A DNA stretch of 64,000 bases. It comes from Branchiostoma floridae (taxonomy: Eukaryota > Chordata > Leptocardii > Amphioxiformes > Branchiostomatidae). The notes below the pieces were generated by a model. It made no database searches. It was not told the origin of the DNA and saw only the letters and a list, made by a program, of their open reading frames with translations. Position numbers and translations under genes: made by a program. Below are positions 44,501 through 55,841 of the stretch, piece after piece (the stretch's first letter is position 1; each line of letters starts with the position of its first letter). Location: NCBI RefSeq assembly GCF_000003815.2, contig NC_049986.1, positions 5,892,065 to 5,956,064 of the forward strand, read 5' to 3'.

Positions 44501-45900
44501 TAGATAGAAAATGCACAGAGATTCCCAGTAATTGCTGTACGTTTTCGGTCATCTATCATGTTGTAGATGCGGTGATCCAAAAATGTGATTTATTTGTTAA
44601 AACTGCCACAGAATACCTTTGCTTCACAAAAATGAATCAATGCCTACCTTCTCGGCCGTTATAGTTATCAACAAGGAAGAACCCATAATCACTCCACACT
44701 AAATATGACTTGGTGGGAATACCAGCAACTTTTATTGGCTGCCATAAAACATAAGTACGAAAACGTTCAGAAACCAAAAATGAAAATCATTGCACGAAGC
44801 AGTACTGTTTTGCTTTCAATTCTTTTTCGTTTCCTTATTCGGTGTTTTCTTTTCCTGTCGACATGGGTCTTAATTCACTCCCGGGCAAAAGTCTTGGCCG
44901 GGGACTGACAGAATGAAAAGGTTGAGTCCAAATTTCTTATACAGGCTGACAGGAAGTGGAAGCAAAAAGTTTACACAATATGGCCAGAGGGCAAAAAACC
45001 GATGATGACATGTATTCCGGTAAACCACATAATAGCAGATCATGACCTTCATTATGGTATATCATAACATCCTACCTTAGAAATGTCCCCAATGACCGAA
45101 GCTATGTGTACTAATTTTTCACCTGAGTTAAATTGGGAAATTGGTGTAATATGCCTTTCCCAAGGGCACACCCTCAGAGCATATCATGGGAATCATACTA
45201 AGGGCCTCTGGGCTATTAAAGAAACACTCTACACAACATGTTTATACCCGGCAGTGGTGCATGTAATTCGTGAAATGTTACATCAAGTTGTTTGTTAACA
45301 AATTGCATGAAGGAACTGTAAAGGACATATGGGATTTCCGATTATTCATCTTATTTTTGTCTACGTTAATTATGTTCATGCTACCAAAACTGTCATCTTA
45401 AGACAAATACGTACTTAATCACCAGTAAATGATTTATTAAGCCAAGCCTTCAAGCCAAGGTCCTTGTTGGCGCCACAGCAGTCTCCAAAGTATTGATTAA
45501 AGAAGAAAATCGAAACTTACAATTTGTGTAAGGACAAGCCAACAAAATGAGCGCGTCTTCGCTTCTTTGAAACCTCCTGATCAATAAGTGAGCTAAAGCA
45601 GATAATAGTGAGTTTAAAAGAGTTTTTGGTTCTTACTGGCGACGTGAAGACTAGTACCTTACTATGTTTAGAAGACAGCGTTATATTGATGAAAGCACAC
45701 TACCAGAATAACCGTATTCGCGCACAAGGTATTGCTACAGTGATGTTAGACACAGTGGCCTCGTTTGTCAACATCGACAAGCTTGCATAGACCGACGTAT
45801 ACGAATACAGGTTAACGTTATAGATTAACATAACGGACTAAAATCAACACAAACAAACCCTTACAGGATTGGTGGTAGACGAATTTGTAACTTGATATGA
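41540..45900. other. long stretch without supported genes
   Basis: AT-rich sequence upstream of stomatin exon 1a. A pyrimidine C run is present at 44107-44116. A short ATG frame at 44652-44690 ends at a donor-like AAG|gtaggc but in the wrong phase for stomatin. Nothing else could be supported. Confidence 0.4.
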
Positions 45901-46009
45901 TGTAGCTGCAAATCAATTATTAATTGTGTTTGTGGATGATTTCTTTGTTAATTACACCCACTTGGTTATTTTATTTATTGTTACAACGATTGATGTTTTG
46001 TTATTTATG

Positions 46010-46250
46010 TTATAGCCTTTGACCTCTGACCCCTCCTCATTACTTCCGTTTACTGAGTTTATGTTACATTTTTGCAATCAGTTTACTTCAGTTTTTCTCG
46101 TGTCATACTGTATACATGTACTTTTGTTGACTTTATGTTATTTGATTGTTTTAATTTGTAATGTTGATGGACGACTCCAGGAAGAATAGAGTTATGATAA
46201 TAATTGTAACTCTAATTGGAGATCAAAATAAACAAACAAACAAACAAACA
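46010..46250 (+). mobile_element. 3' tail of a LINE with hairpin and AAAC microsatellite
   Basis: TAGAGTTA (46187-46194) and TAACTCTA (46207-46214) form an 8-bp hairpin, followed by AATTGGAGATCAAAATAAAC and (AAAC)n to 46250. This layout is typical of CR1/Rex-like retrotransposon 3' ends. The upstream TTTGACCTCTGACCCC resembles the phrase before the tail at 20929. Confidence 0.5.
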
Positions 46251-46351
46251 CATCACAATGCAAGAAGGAGATGCTTAGAAAAGCATACGGACTGTTCGAG
46301 AGTAAATGCCATGGCTACTGATAATGCTTAAAATGATTACTTTCTTGTCAA

Positions 46352-46563
46352 AAAAAATTATTCTACACATATCCAAAATGTTTCAACTTTGGACCACTTT
46401 ATTTCATCAACTGGGCATTGATTTGGGTAAAAATTACAATTCTAGCCCAATATTTAAAAAAAATTATTCTACACATATCCAAAATGTTTCAACTTTGGAC
46501 CACTTTATTTCATCAACTGGACATTGATTTGGGTAAAAATTACAATTCTAGCCCAATATTTAC
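46352..46563. repeat. exact tandem duplication, 106 bp, two units
   Basis: Units 46352-46457 and 46458-46563 are almost identical (both contain ATTATTCTACACATATCCAA and CTAGCCCAATATTTA; one G/A difference in CTGGGCATTG against CTGGACATTG). The very low divergence points to a recent duplication or an assembly artefact. Confidence 0.9.
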
Positions 46564-47921
46564 AAGGCAATATAAAACGTTGCAAATTCGTCCTGATATT
46601 ACTTATCAAAAATCCTACTCTGACATGAAACGTGCAATGGTGACCTTTGACCAAGACCACAATGCTTCACGGTTGCCCATAAACGCTTTAATTCTGAAAT
46701 ACGGGCCGGTGTTATTATCAAACATCAATTTCTTCAGAGGAAGTTTGATTATTTGGTTTATCAATAGTTGTATATGTTCCACCTACTGGCCACCAAATTA
46801 TTCTTACTTTTCCCACACTCAGCCATTAGCCATGTTGCTGGGTAATTGTCACTGGTGAATTAAATGTATAATGCGTGTTGTTCGAAGCGCCACCTTTCGT
46901 GATATATCGGTACTGAACTAAGTCAAATAATTCTGGCAAATCTTTCAAAATACCGTTTATCTGCAAAACTGGGGCTACGAATATATAACTATAGTTACGA
47001 GGATTCGAATATACTGTTCATAATTAAATATAGATCGAGTCATGTTGCCTTACAAAGAAATGTTACCGAAAGCGTATGAAATGCACTTGATATAAAAGAT
47101 ATGAGTTGAAAAATCCAGCGCAGATAATGCAATGAACTAATATAGAGTAGATCATTGTCGATGAATATCATTATTTCGTTTCCTTCAAAGACATGTAATT
47201 TTGGAACAGCGAAGCGTTGGAAGATGCTGTGATGACTATTTCCAAAGAAGATAGCTATGTTCCCTATTATAAAGGGTTATCTGAAGTAATAGATAATGTT
47301 AAGGTCTCATTTGCACTAAGTGCAGATTGGGATGTAGTCCCTCCTTCGCACTGAAGCCACCACTTTAAGGTCACTGTGTTCATTCGATGCCGTGTCCGGG
47401 GGGTGATTTTAGCTGCGTGGCCCGTCCATACCCCAAAATAGCCTTGTACGTTAAGGATGTCCAACGGGGCCATGTGTGGGTTATGCGAGAACGTACAATG
47501 AAGAATATCGTAACCTACCCTGACGTAGCCCCTTCTTATCCAAATTGGCCCATAGTGTAACATCACCCACAGGGAATCCATTTTGCCGAAATGCAATAAA
47601 GCGGATATATAGGTACAGATTAAATCTGGCGTCTTTAAATCCGATTGGGATTGTGCTTGAGTGAGTTGTCAAAATATGGAAAGGAATTGGATACATTAGC
47701 TATTCAAAATACCACAGCTCTTGCTGTTAAGTATGTTATCAAGTCGCTTGGGTAGCGTTAATGCTGTAGTGCTTGGATTTATTACTTTGAACAATAACTA
47801 AAAGTAATGACATGCCAAAAAGCAGTTACTCAAGCAACTGGATATGATTTTGGAAACGGTCAGACGTTTCAACTGGAATTCACCAGATTTCGTCAGTGTC
47901 ACTTGCTTGTGTTATGAGTAA

Positions 47922-48433
47922 GGCCACAGCAAGTAAATCTTATGGATGACATCCGCGCGCTCATTAATTTTTGCCTGATTTCAGAAAAAAAACAAGATTT
48001 TTTTCTTCTTCAGGGATGGTCAGATAGATCAAAATGGGTAAATGGGTTATTTTGTAACCAAATAATTGCATATAGAATTGACACTAGATGGGTAGCATTG
48101 ACTGTAGTTGCAGAAGTAAAACTTGCTGGATAGTTGTAAGAATGACACCAATATGGAAGTCATGAGTGTAGTTGCCAACATGGTTAGTGAGTACCAGTCT
48201 ACCACACTGGTGTCACTTTTACAACACTGGTGCATTTCTTAAATACAGGAATGAATGCCTTGTTGGTTGTGATGACATATTTTGTCACTTGAGTTCTTGT
48301 TACAACGTTTATGGTGTCTATTTTGAAAATTTGCAATCTTGTTTTTTTTACCCATCTTGTTTTTTTTTCGCCCTACCATATTATTTATGCAGTCTGCAGA
48401 GGATGTCATCCATAAAATTTACTTGCTGTGGCC
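47922..48433. mobile_element. Harbinger-type MITE, copy 1 (512 bp)
   Basis: The terminal inverted repeats GGCCACAGCAAGTAAAT...ATTTACTTGCTGTGGCC extend through GGATGACATCC (about 33 bp). They are flanked by TAA on both sides (47919-47921, 48434-48436), the 3-bp duplication expected of PIF/Harbinger. The arms also share CACTGGTGTCA/TGACACCA motifs. No transposase. Confidence 0.85.
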
Positions 48434-48929
48434 TAACTGCTTTTTGGCATATTCTTATTACCTGGATGTCTAACCTTCATCGACGTAAAAGTAATGACAT
48501 CTCTTGAGGAACTCTGTTACATTATTCAAATGCATCTGATATCAACAACTTTCATGCAGGAGTAATACATTATATTTCGTCGTTACTCAATTTGCCGCAA
48601 AACCCTATATGATGAAAGATGAGCCATCATTTTCTCTGGAGGAGACTGCACTTTATATAGATGTCGCTAGTGAGCACTTTTGAAACGTCTGTATGTGAGA
48701 TTATTAGTAGCCAGCTTATTTCTCTGACGCAGACGTAGTGGAAGTGGGTACGCACGACTTTGAGCACCAGTGCGCCTAGATACTCGTCAGTTATGTTCGG
48801 AAATAAATTGCAGGTCGCATTGGCTGGCCAGAGTAAAATTTTCTGCACGGATATATTGCTACCTCAAACATACCTTGGGCATGTTGCCATGTATCTCAAG
48901 GTTGCATTACAGATTGAATGTAAGCATAA

Positions 48930-49431
48930 GGCAACAGCAAGTAAATTTTATGGATGACATCCGCGCGCTCATTAATTTTCGCCTGATTTCAGAAAAAAAA
49001 ACAAGAATTTTTTTCTTCTTCAGGGAAGGCCGGATAGACAAAAATGGGTAAAGGTTGTGTTGTAACCTAATCATTGAATGTAGAATTGACACTAGAGACT
49101 CTGTAGCATTGACTGTAGTTGCAGAGGTGCAACTTGATAGATAGTTGTAAAAGTGGCACAACTATGGAAGCTATGAGTGTAGTTGCCAACATGGTTAATG
49201 ATATCGATACCAGTATACCACACTAGTGTCACTTTAACTACACTGGTCCACTTCTTGAATACAGGAATGAATGCCTTGTTGGCTGTGATGCCATATTTTG
49301 TCACTTCAAGTCTTGTTACAACGTCTATTTTGAAAATTTTCCATCTTGTTTTTTTTACCCATCTTGTTTTTTTTCTCATTAATTTTGCAGTCTGCAGAGG
49401 ATGTCATCCATAAAATTTACTTGCTGTGGCC
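48930..49431. mobile_element. Harbinger-type MITE, copy 2 (502 bp)
   Basis: A second copy of the element at 47922-48433 in the same orientation, about 500 bp downstream, with its own TAA duplications (48927-48929, 49432-49434). The two differ by small indels and substitutions. Independent TAA flanks argue for two insertions rather than one segmental duplication. Confidence 0.85.
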
Positions 49432-50277
49432 TAAAAGAAAATCATGCCCCCAGTTACACCTGCGAAATCTGAAAAAAAAAATCAACAATCGGTTCGCATG
49501 GCAAAAGAGTAGCAACAACATACAGGCGGGTACAGCTATTTCAATTGCATTGCAATTTAGGTCAACCGTAAAACGTTTCAGTATATCAGTGGATCTTTTG
49601 AACTTTCCAATAGCTTCAATTCAGTGTGTAAAGATTACAGAAGAAAATGTATAAATTAACAGAACCTTGCCCATAGAGGGGTAATAATGCGCCCATGCGC
49701 TTTGGATCATTGGTATGCATTTCAAGATCACCATAAAGGCAGTCAACAACGACAATATTAATGGTGAAATGATTCAAAATGATTTTATAAAGTATTCTCT
49801 TTCAGAGCATTTGTTAAACTGAAAAATGCTTCTTACAAACTGCTGCATTCTAACATCGACAAAATCGTGATTCAGACATCGTCAGAGATAGATACGAAGT
49901 TCATTATTTCACCTCCACTTGATTTATTCCGATATCAACATTATTTCTCAAAAGTACTAAATACGAGTATAAAAATGCAAAATCTAAGATGGTGGTTAAT
50001 ACTAAACTCTCCCATACGTTGCCCCTGGTGGGGTTATCTGGGGGGAGTGTAATGTAGTTGTAGACTAAGTGCGCAGTACTTATGAATGTTACTCTCAAAG
50101 GCCAACTTGTTTCTGCTGCCTTCTGTCCTTTTAATACACTTAGATTCGAACCTTTTTTCGCCCATTCTCCTACGAAAGGCGAAACAGAGTCGTCAGAGGG
50201 ACTCCATCTGTTTTCACCTCTGCTTGCCTGAGGTTAATATATGGGTACCGGGGGCGTCGCCACAAACCAGCTGCCAG

Positions 50278-50470
50278 CCAATCAGAGAACAGGCGATGAG
50301 AGAGCTTTCAACAGGCTAAAGCTGTCCCGCAATGGCCGCTGGGAAGCTATCAGCCAATCATGTTACGTATTACCATGGCTTTCTTTGCTCACCATGCCGA
50401 CGCCCGATCCCCAACGGCTGACTGCCCATATAAGGGTAAGCTCATTAATATTCATAAGCAAGGCACCCCT
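50278..50470 (+). promoter_or_regulatory. orphan promoter-like cluster: two CCAAT boxes and a CArG/TATA element
   Basis: CCAATCA occurs at 50278-50284 and 50354-50360, followed by CCATATAAGG at 50426-50435. The last is a perfect CArG box (CC(A/T)6GG, the SRF site) that contains a TATA-like core, then CTCATTAATATTCATAAG. The stretch from 50230 is more GC-rich than its surroundings. No coding exon is visible within 500 bp downstream on the plus strand. Confidence 0.4.
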
Positions 50471-51105
50471 AATAACCGAATACTGTGGCTGAGTTGTCAG
50501 GGGGGATATCATAGGCTTTGCCGTGATTGTCAACCCTGAGTGTGAGGATGTTTTCGCCTTACATGTATGTTCAGCACTACTGACATATCTCATACATATG
50601 TTTTACCCTTGCCTACCATTGTAATATAGGCAGTACTTGACATTGAGGCCTGACCTTGGTTTCCTATCAAGGAGCCAAAAAGGTTGACGTCTAGACGTTT
50701 AAAGATCGAAGGTATTACTACGTCTTCAAAGAAGCTTTTATCTCAAGTGGTTGCTAGGCCGTGAAAAGAACGTTTTCAACAGAAAACAGAGTGGTGTTCT
50801 ATATGCTAACTAGCACTTGAGGTCGCCAGCCTTTAACTGTTCAAGGGTATAATATGCATCGTATTATCTCGGTGTTAAGCTATTCACATTTCCGTCCATC
50901 TGACCAATATTCTTTATTGTCTATTATTCTTGAAAAAATAAACATGTTCGGGCAAACGTTTCTAGGTTGAAGAAATATGTAAATTTAGTTATCATAATTC
51001 AAAGTAAGCTGTAGTGGCTGGCTAAACGTAGGCAATGCATTGCTTGTTTAAGTGTATATCCATTTATCTATCTATCTATCTAGTATCTATTAATCTAATA
51101 GTATG

Positions 51106-51109
<4 letters not shown>

Positions 51110-51178
<69 letters not shown>
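51110..51178. repeat. CT and TA microsatellites
   Basis: (CT)n of about 13 units is followed by (TA)n of about 20 units. Imperfect GATA/TATC simple repeats flank it on both sides. Confidence 0.95.
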
Positions 51179-51184
<6 letters not shown>

Positions 51185-52507
51185 GCGAAGAAGCACGCTA
51201 TATCTTTATATAAATATAAAAAGAGAGATAGATAGATAGAGAGAAAGATAGAAAGACGGATATAGATATATGTGTATATATATTCGTTGAAACATGATGT
51301 TGGTTCATAAACTTTCATGCCATGCCAAGATGCGTCTTAAAGGTTGCCCGTGGCAATTTTCGGCGGGGGGAATTCATTTCTATAGAGCCCGGCATATTAG
51401 ACGCAAAGGTCAAGCGTAGCGGAGCAATCAATGAATGCGTCCATAGATGGGGAGTGAGTTCCGTGATACAGGAGGGCGGGTGGAATGGTTCTCAGGGCAA
51501 TTCTCAGAAAGAGGAGCTCTATCCTTTGAGAGCTAAGATCAGCAAAGTAAAGTAAACTGGAGAGGGCTGTGTGCGTTGGTATTGAAATTGCCCTTGATAA
51601 AATCCGGTGAATTGTGACCTGCATAGAAATTCAATTGCTTGTATATCATGACCAACCGCAGTATAGTGGATACTTTAGATTGGGTTAGATGTAGCAAAAA
51701 TAGAAGGAAAACGGCTAAAATTAAGTGTTAACTCTCGTACATATAAACATTTTTTTGCGTCTGAAACAATCCAACCAAGTTTAAGCGAATCATATCATGT
51801 TTAATTGAGAGATGTTTCTTTTTTTTACATTCATAGCTGATTATTTTTTGTACATTACGTCTTTTAAAAATGTTTGGACAACATGATTCGATGGAACTAA
51901 TTCTTGTTAATTCTTATAAACTTTGCAAAATCATCAGGGCAAGATTTTGCACTAAAGATACTAATTGTGCTACATATAACTCCCCCCCCCCCACGCACAC
52001 ACATAATGATAAGATACGAATAGTATTGATAGAATTATGCTTCCAAAAATACATATTGCGGGCCTTAAAAAAATTGATGATTCTTTTTTTTTTTTTAAGA
52101 AAATCGCAATACATTTTTTGGCCTCGTTTGTTTATTATGTAGAGTTGTTGTAAACCAGATTTGATCTGGAACGGGTGAAAATAGTGACAAAACAATCACC
52201 CGCAATTACATTCGGCAACATTTTTCATAACAAATAAATTACATTTTTACGATAAATTCACGATATCATTTCCACATATTTTGCGATTTCTGCACGTCCA
52301 TCGAATTTTCAATGACAACTTCCCCAAGAAGAGAAGGTCATTTCAATGACAGACCGCAATCGGCTTGCGAGACAAACGTTTCGCCAAAAGATCTTTTACC
52401 ATAATCGTCCTGACACAAATCTAGGGATAATCCTGAATAATGTCCTGTATTTTGCTTGACTTTTAGGCAGATGCGAAATAAAAAGGATTTTTGTAATTAT
52501 AAGACAG

Positions 52508-52681
52508 GAGGAAGCAGCGGTGATGCTGTTCAATCAAATGCTCATGGAGGACCATCCTTTGTATGGCCTAGTACCACCCACTGTAGAACAGGATCTATAC
52601 AGGACTCTCACTCAGAAAATCAAGCTCAAGCAGAATGTACAAAAAAGTCGTATTTTTCTAACATGTGGTTATCTGTTGTAA
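52508..52681 (+). CDS. orphan exon-like open frame, product unknown
   Basis: Directly after ataagacag the frame reads EEAAVMLFNQMLMEDHPLYG, LVPPTVEQDLYRTLTQKIKL and KQN, then VQKSRIFLTCGYLL to a TAA at 52679. The composition (amphipathic helices, MEDHPLYG, PTVEQDLYRTL) looks like genuine protein, much more so than the overlapping frame with an ATG. The exon may end at the weak donor AAT|gtacaa near 52635, or the frame may continue to the stop as a terminal exon. I do not recognise the family. No other exon of the same gene was identified. Confidence 0.4.
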   Translation, partial: EEAAVMLFNQMLMEDHPLYGLVPPTVEQDLYRTLTQKIKLKQNVQKSRIFLTCGYLL

Positions 52682-54182
52682 AGCCTTGTAGTAAGGACGA
52701 AGTTCGGGTATATTGCCTACGTGATCCTTACCGAATAAAACATTGACAACTGAAGTCCAAACGTAGGTGCTATTTTCACTGAAAGACCACATTGTTGTGA
52801 ATAGAAAAGAAGAAACATAACTGCGTGAAAGCGTAGCTGGTGCGTGAAATTTGTGATTTTCTTCACTGATAAAGAAATTAAAGTGATTAAGTAATTATAT
52901 TCAAGGACGAACCAAAAGTGCACCTCCTGCTATCTGCGTATCGGTTTTGATATCATCTGGACTGTAAATACATTTGTCAATCTGCTTTGAACCAAAGGAA
53001 GAGGATAGTTAACATTTGTCAGTAGATATTAAATAAGAACATTGAAAGTAGCTACAGATACATTTGTTTTAAGGTTCAGCGCTATTTTTCGTAAGATTAC
53101 AAAAGAGTGAAGATTAAAACTTAGAAGATATTGGGGAAATATTTTTTTTTTCAAATTAATGCCTAAGGCAAAGAGATTATAAAATGACGTAATATCGATA
53201 CATGACCTAGTTACAGGGTATTAAGATATCCAAGTTTTGCAAATCATAAAAATTTTATGATAATAGCGATAATAATGTATCTAAAGGGTTATAAGGGGTC
53301 TCGAAGATATTGTGCTGCCCTGGTCCTAATTTAATGTCAAGGTGCTGGCATAATTCATTTCATAAAAAATCAACAGATTAAATCAAACATATTGGTTGTA
53401 GAATTGAGCCAGATAGCACCCCCACCCCCCCCCAAACAGAAACCTCTTTTTCACTGAGCTGCTATTCCTGCTGCCTATTGAGATTGTAGGTGAGGACTGT
53501 TATACACTGAGTGGCATTACATGATTTTTGTAAACGATGGCTAGTGAAACTAGCTTTTATGTAACGTCCAAGTTGACCGTTACGCCAACTCACGCGTAGT
53601 AATAATTGGTTAAACCATGAAAGACACACAGTTTGTATTCAGGTTGACTAAATGATAGTTCTGGCATGCTACCTGTAATAGGGCAAAACATTTTTCTTGT
53701 TTATTTACCATTTAATCTGAACGAGTAGGAAACAACTGGTTCCAAGAAATGGATTGATAGGTCGTGTGTACAAATTTCATCTGTAAATGCTTTGTAACAA
53801 TATGTTACAGGGAATATAACGGGCAACAGTATGAACCAGCTAATTGGAATGCGGCACTATCCCTTTTTGGCTTGTTTTTAATCATTGGAAGACGAAAATC
53901 TATTTTTCATGCCATGTGCGGACGCTCTGCTGCTAATAGTAGATTTTTCCTCTTAACGTGAATTAAGTGTTATTGTTTATATAGTCAAATACATATAGGC
54001 CCCTCTAATTCTGTAAGAAGACCTCGTCACTGACAGATTTGGGTGTTGCATACATTAATCATATAAGCATAGCAGCATATTTTTCATCCAGTTCTGAACC
54101 ATGAATTGCTGTTTTATGAGATTAATGCGAGGCTAAAAATGCAAGTTTTCTTTCCCTAATATATGATAAAGTACATTTAGTA

Positions 54183-54530
54183 TTGGATTACTATGTGCAA
54201 TGCTACTCTGTTAGCAAATCACAAATAAAGAATACTCAGCACATCGTCATGTATGCTGCCATGCATCACACATTTCAACCTGAGCCGAGTATCACTATAT
54301 CAAAACACCTTAGACTGTTCATTTACACCCTTATCATTACCTTCGACAAGCAGGTTATGTATAACGCAGGAAGTTTGAAATGTATTGCCACGAGTGATGG
54401 CTCAAAGAGGCAGCAGGCAGATCTGGTAACTGATTTGACTTTGCGTTCAGAGCAAGGAATTTATGAGGTGGTTTTCTGGCATTACCAGATAGCAACTTTG
54501 ATGCGTGAGGGAATACAGCCATGTCTTTAA
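54183..54530 (+). other. unassigned 115-codon open frame
   Basis: The frame ends with SDGSKRQQADLVTDLTLRSE QGIYEVVFWHYQIATLMREG and a TAA. The second half has reasonable protein-like composition, but no splice sites, domain or neighbour supports it. It may be chance. Confidence 0.15.
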
Positions 54531-54631
54531 AGATACGCTACGATCAGATATTTACAACTAATAGATTTCTTTGAAACTTAAGTTACCTTTTAGGCTTAGA
54601 GATAATGTAAATGCATTGAAGTCTGCTGGGA

Positions 54632-54815
54632 TTTAATTTCGCGGTAGCGGTAAAAAAGGACTTTTCGCGGTGGAATTAATTTCGCGGTAGCACTATGCAC
54701 TATATGTAGCATCAAACTGCCATTGAAAAAAATTCGCAGTGGTTTAAATTTGCGGTGAAGCGGCCACCGCGAAAACCGCGAACTTTAAACCACCGCGAAA
54801 GTTTATTTCTGCAAT
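54632..54815. repeat. TTTCGCGGT fold-back repeat
   Basis: The motif TTTCGCGGT(G/A) occurs repeatedly on the left, and its inverse ACCGCGAAA on the right, within about 180 bp (for example 54638-54647 and 54792-54800). The whole is an imperfect inverted repeat, so a short non-autonomous DNA transposon is likely. Boundaries are approximate. Confidence 0.55.
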
Positions 54816-55134
54816 TACAATCATCAATCGATCACTGTTAGAGACGCAGCATTATGCCATTGTCAAAAGGGTTCCAAATGTAAACCTGAAAGTACCTTTT
54901 ATAGTCATAACGCCCTAGGAAGCGAGGAAAGGTTCAGTCTGTACATACTATGTATGTATTAGTCACTGTAGATGTATAGATATAGCAGATCTTTTTACAA
55001 CTGTATTTATAACTCTGCTTTACCGACATAACCAATACTTAGCTTGTAAGGGCATTAACGTGACAGTGTCATTATGATTTCTTTCATCTAATGATTACAG
55101 TGAGCTAAAATCTTAATTCCACTCCAAACAACTG

Positions 55135-55365
55135 TTATTCCTTCAGTATGTCTGCAATAAATTTAGCCATGCATTCTGTTTTCCACCTACGTTGCCAGAC
55201 CGCTAGATCGTATGGAGTCTGTTTAAATCCTGGTAAATAGCCAAAGACTACATCATAGAAGCGAAGGAAATCTAGCTGGCATCGTAATGGAAGATACTCC
55301 TGATTTATAGGGTGAAATAACAGCTGCAGCTTCTGCAGAGGAGCGATATAGCGGATTACCAGACT
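55135..55365 (-). pseudogene. orphan coding-like frame, product unknown, probably degraded
   Basis: The minus-strand frame is open for 76 codons to a TAA at 55135-55137: RYIAPLQKLQLLFHPINQEY, LPLRCQLDFLRFYDVVFGYL, PGFKQTPYDLAVWQRRWKTE and CMAKFIADILKE. The amino-acid composition is convincingly protein-like. A possible acceptor (ctcctctgcag) lies just before KLQLLF. Upstream (55366-55620, same strand) coding-like stretches continue but in changing frames, e.g. RNTSTGTQSFTCMAYGNPC and PDDTLQRLNKICIAELMGLR, so this looks like a decayed gene or retroelement. The family is not recognised. Confidence 0.35.
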
Positions 55366-55841
55366 TCAATTTTGGTACGGCGTCAACTTCATGTTTGAGG
55401 AATTGTGAGGTAAAACGAAAGAATTCATTTCAAGAAGCTGTGCGGGAATGATACAGGGATTACCATAAGCCATACAGGTAAAGCTTTGCGTGCCGGTTGA
55501 TGTATTACGTTGGAGGTCGGTCATGGGGGTCCACGCTCTTGGAATTTGACCTCAAAGGTCTTAAGCCCATTAATTCCGCTATACAGATTTTATTGAGGCG
55601 CTGCAAGGTATCATCTGGACCTCTCATATGCCGGCCTACACATCGGGGTTTGTTCTTTTTTTAAATATAAAATAGCCGAGAAAAGGTAGAAAACGCATTC
55701 TTCTTCTTGTCTGTTGTAGTTTTAGGTAATGGTAGGTTTGAGGATCTACTGTAAGTGTTATTGTAGATATGCCACCTTATACCTGAAGGATTCAATGGAT
55801 GGGGCAGTCACCATCTCTGCAGGAAAACTGCGTGTTTTTAA

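Noticed and set aside
44652-44690. Possible third stomatin first exon (MGSSLLITITAEK then gtaggc)
   Set aside because: It ends in phase 0 and cannot join the phase-1 hairpin exons; the donor is mediocre.
46306-46858. Frames with duplicated KMFQLWTTLFHQL phrases
   Set aside because: The protein repeat is created by the 106-bp DNA duplication; no other coding evidence.
51035-51318. Ile/Tyr-rich frames on both strands
   Set aside because: Translations of TA and CT microsatellites.
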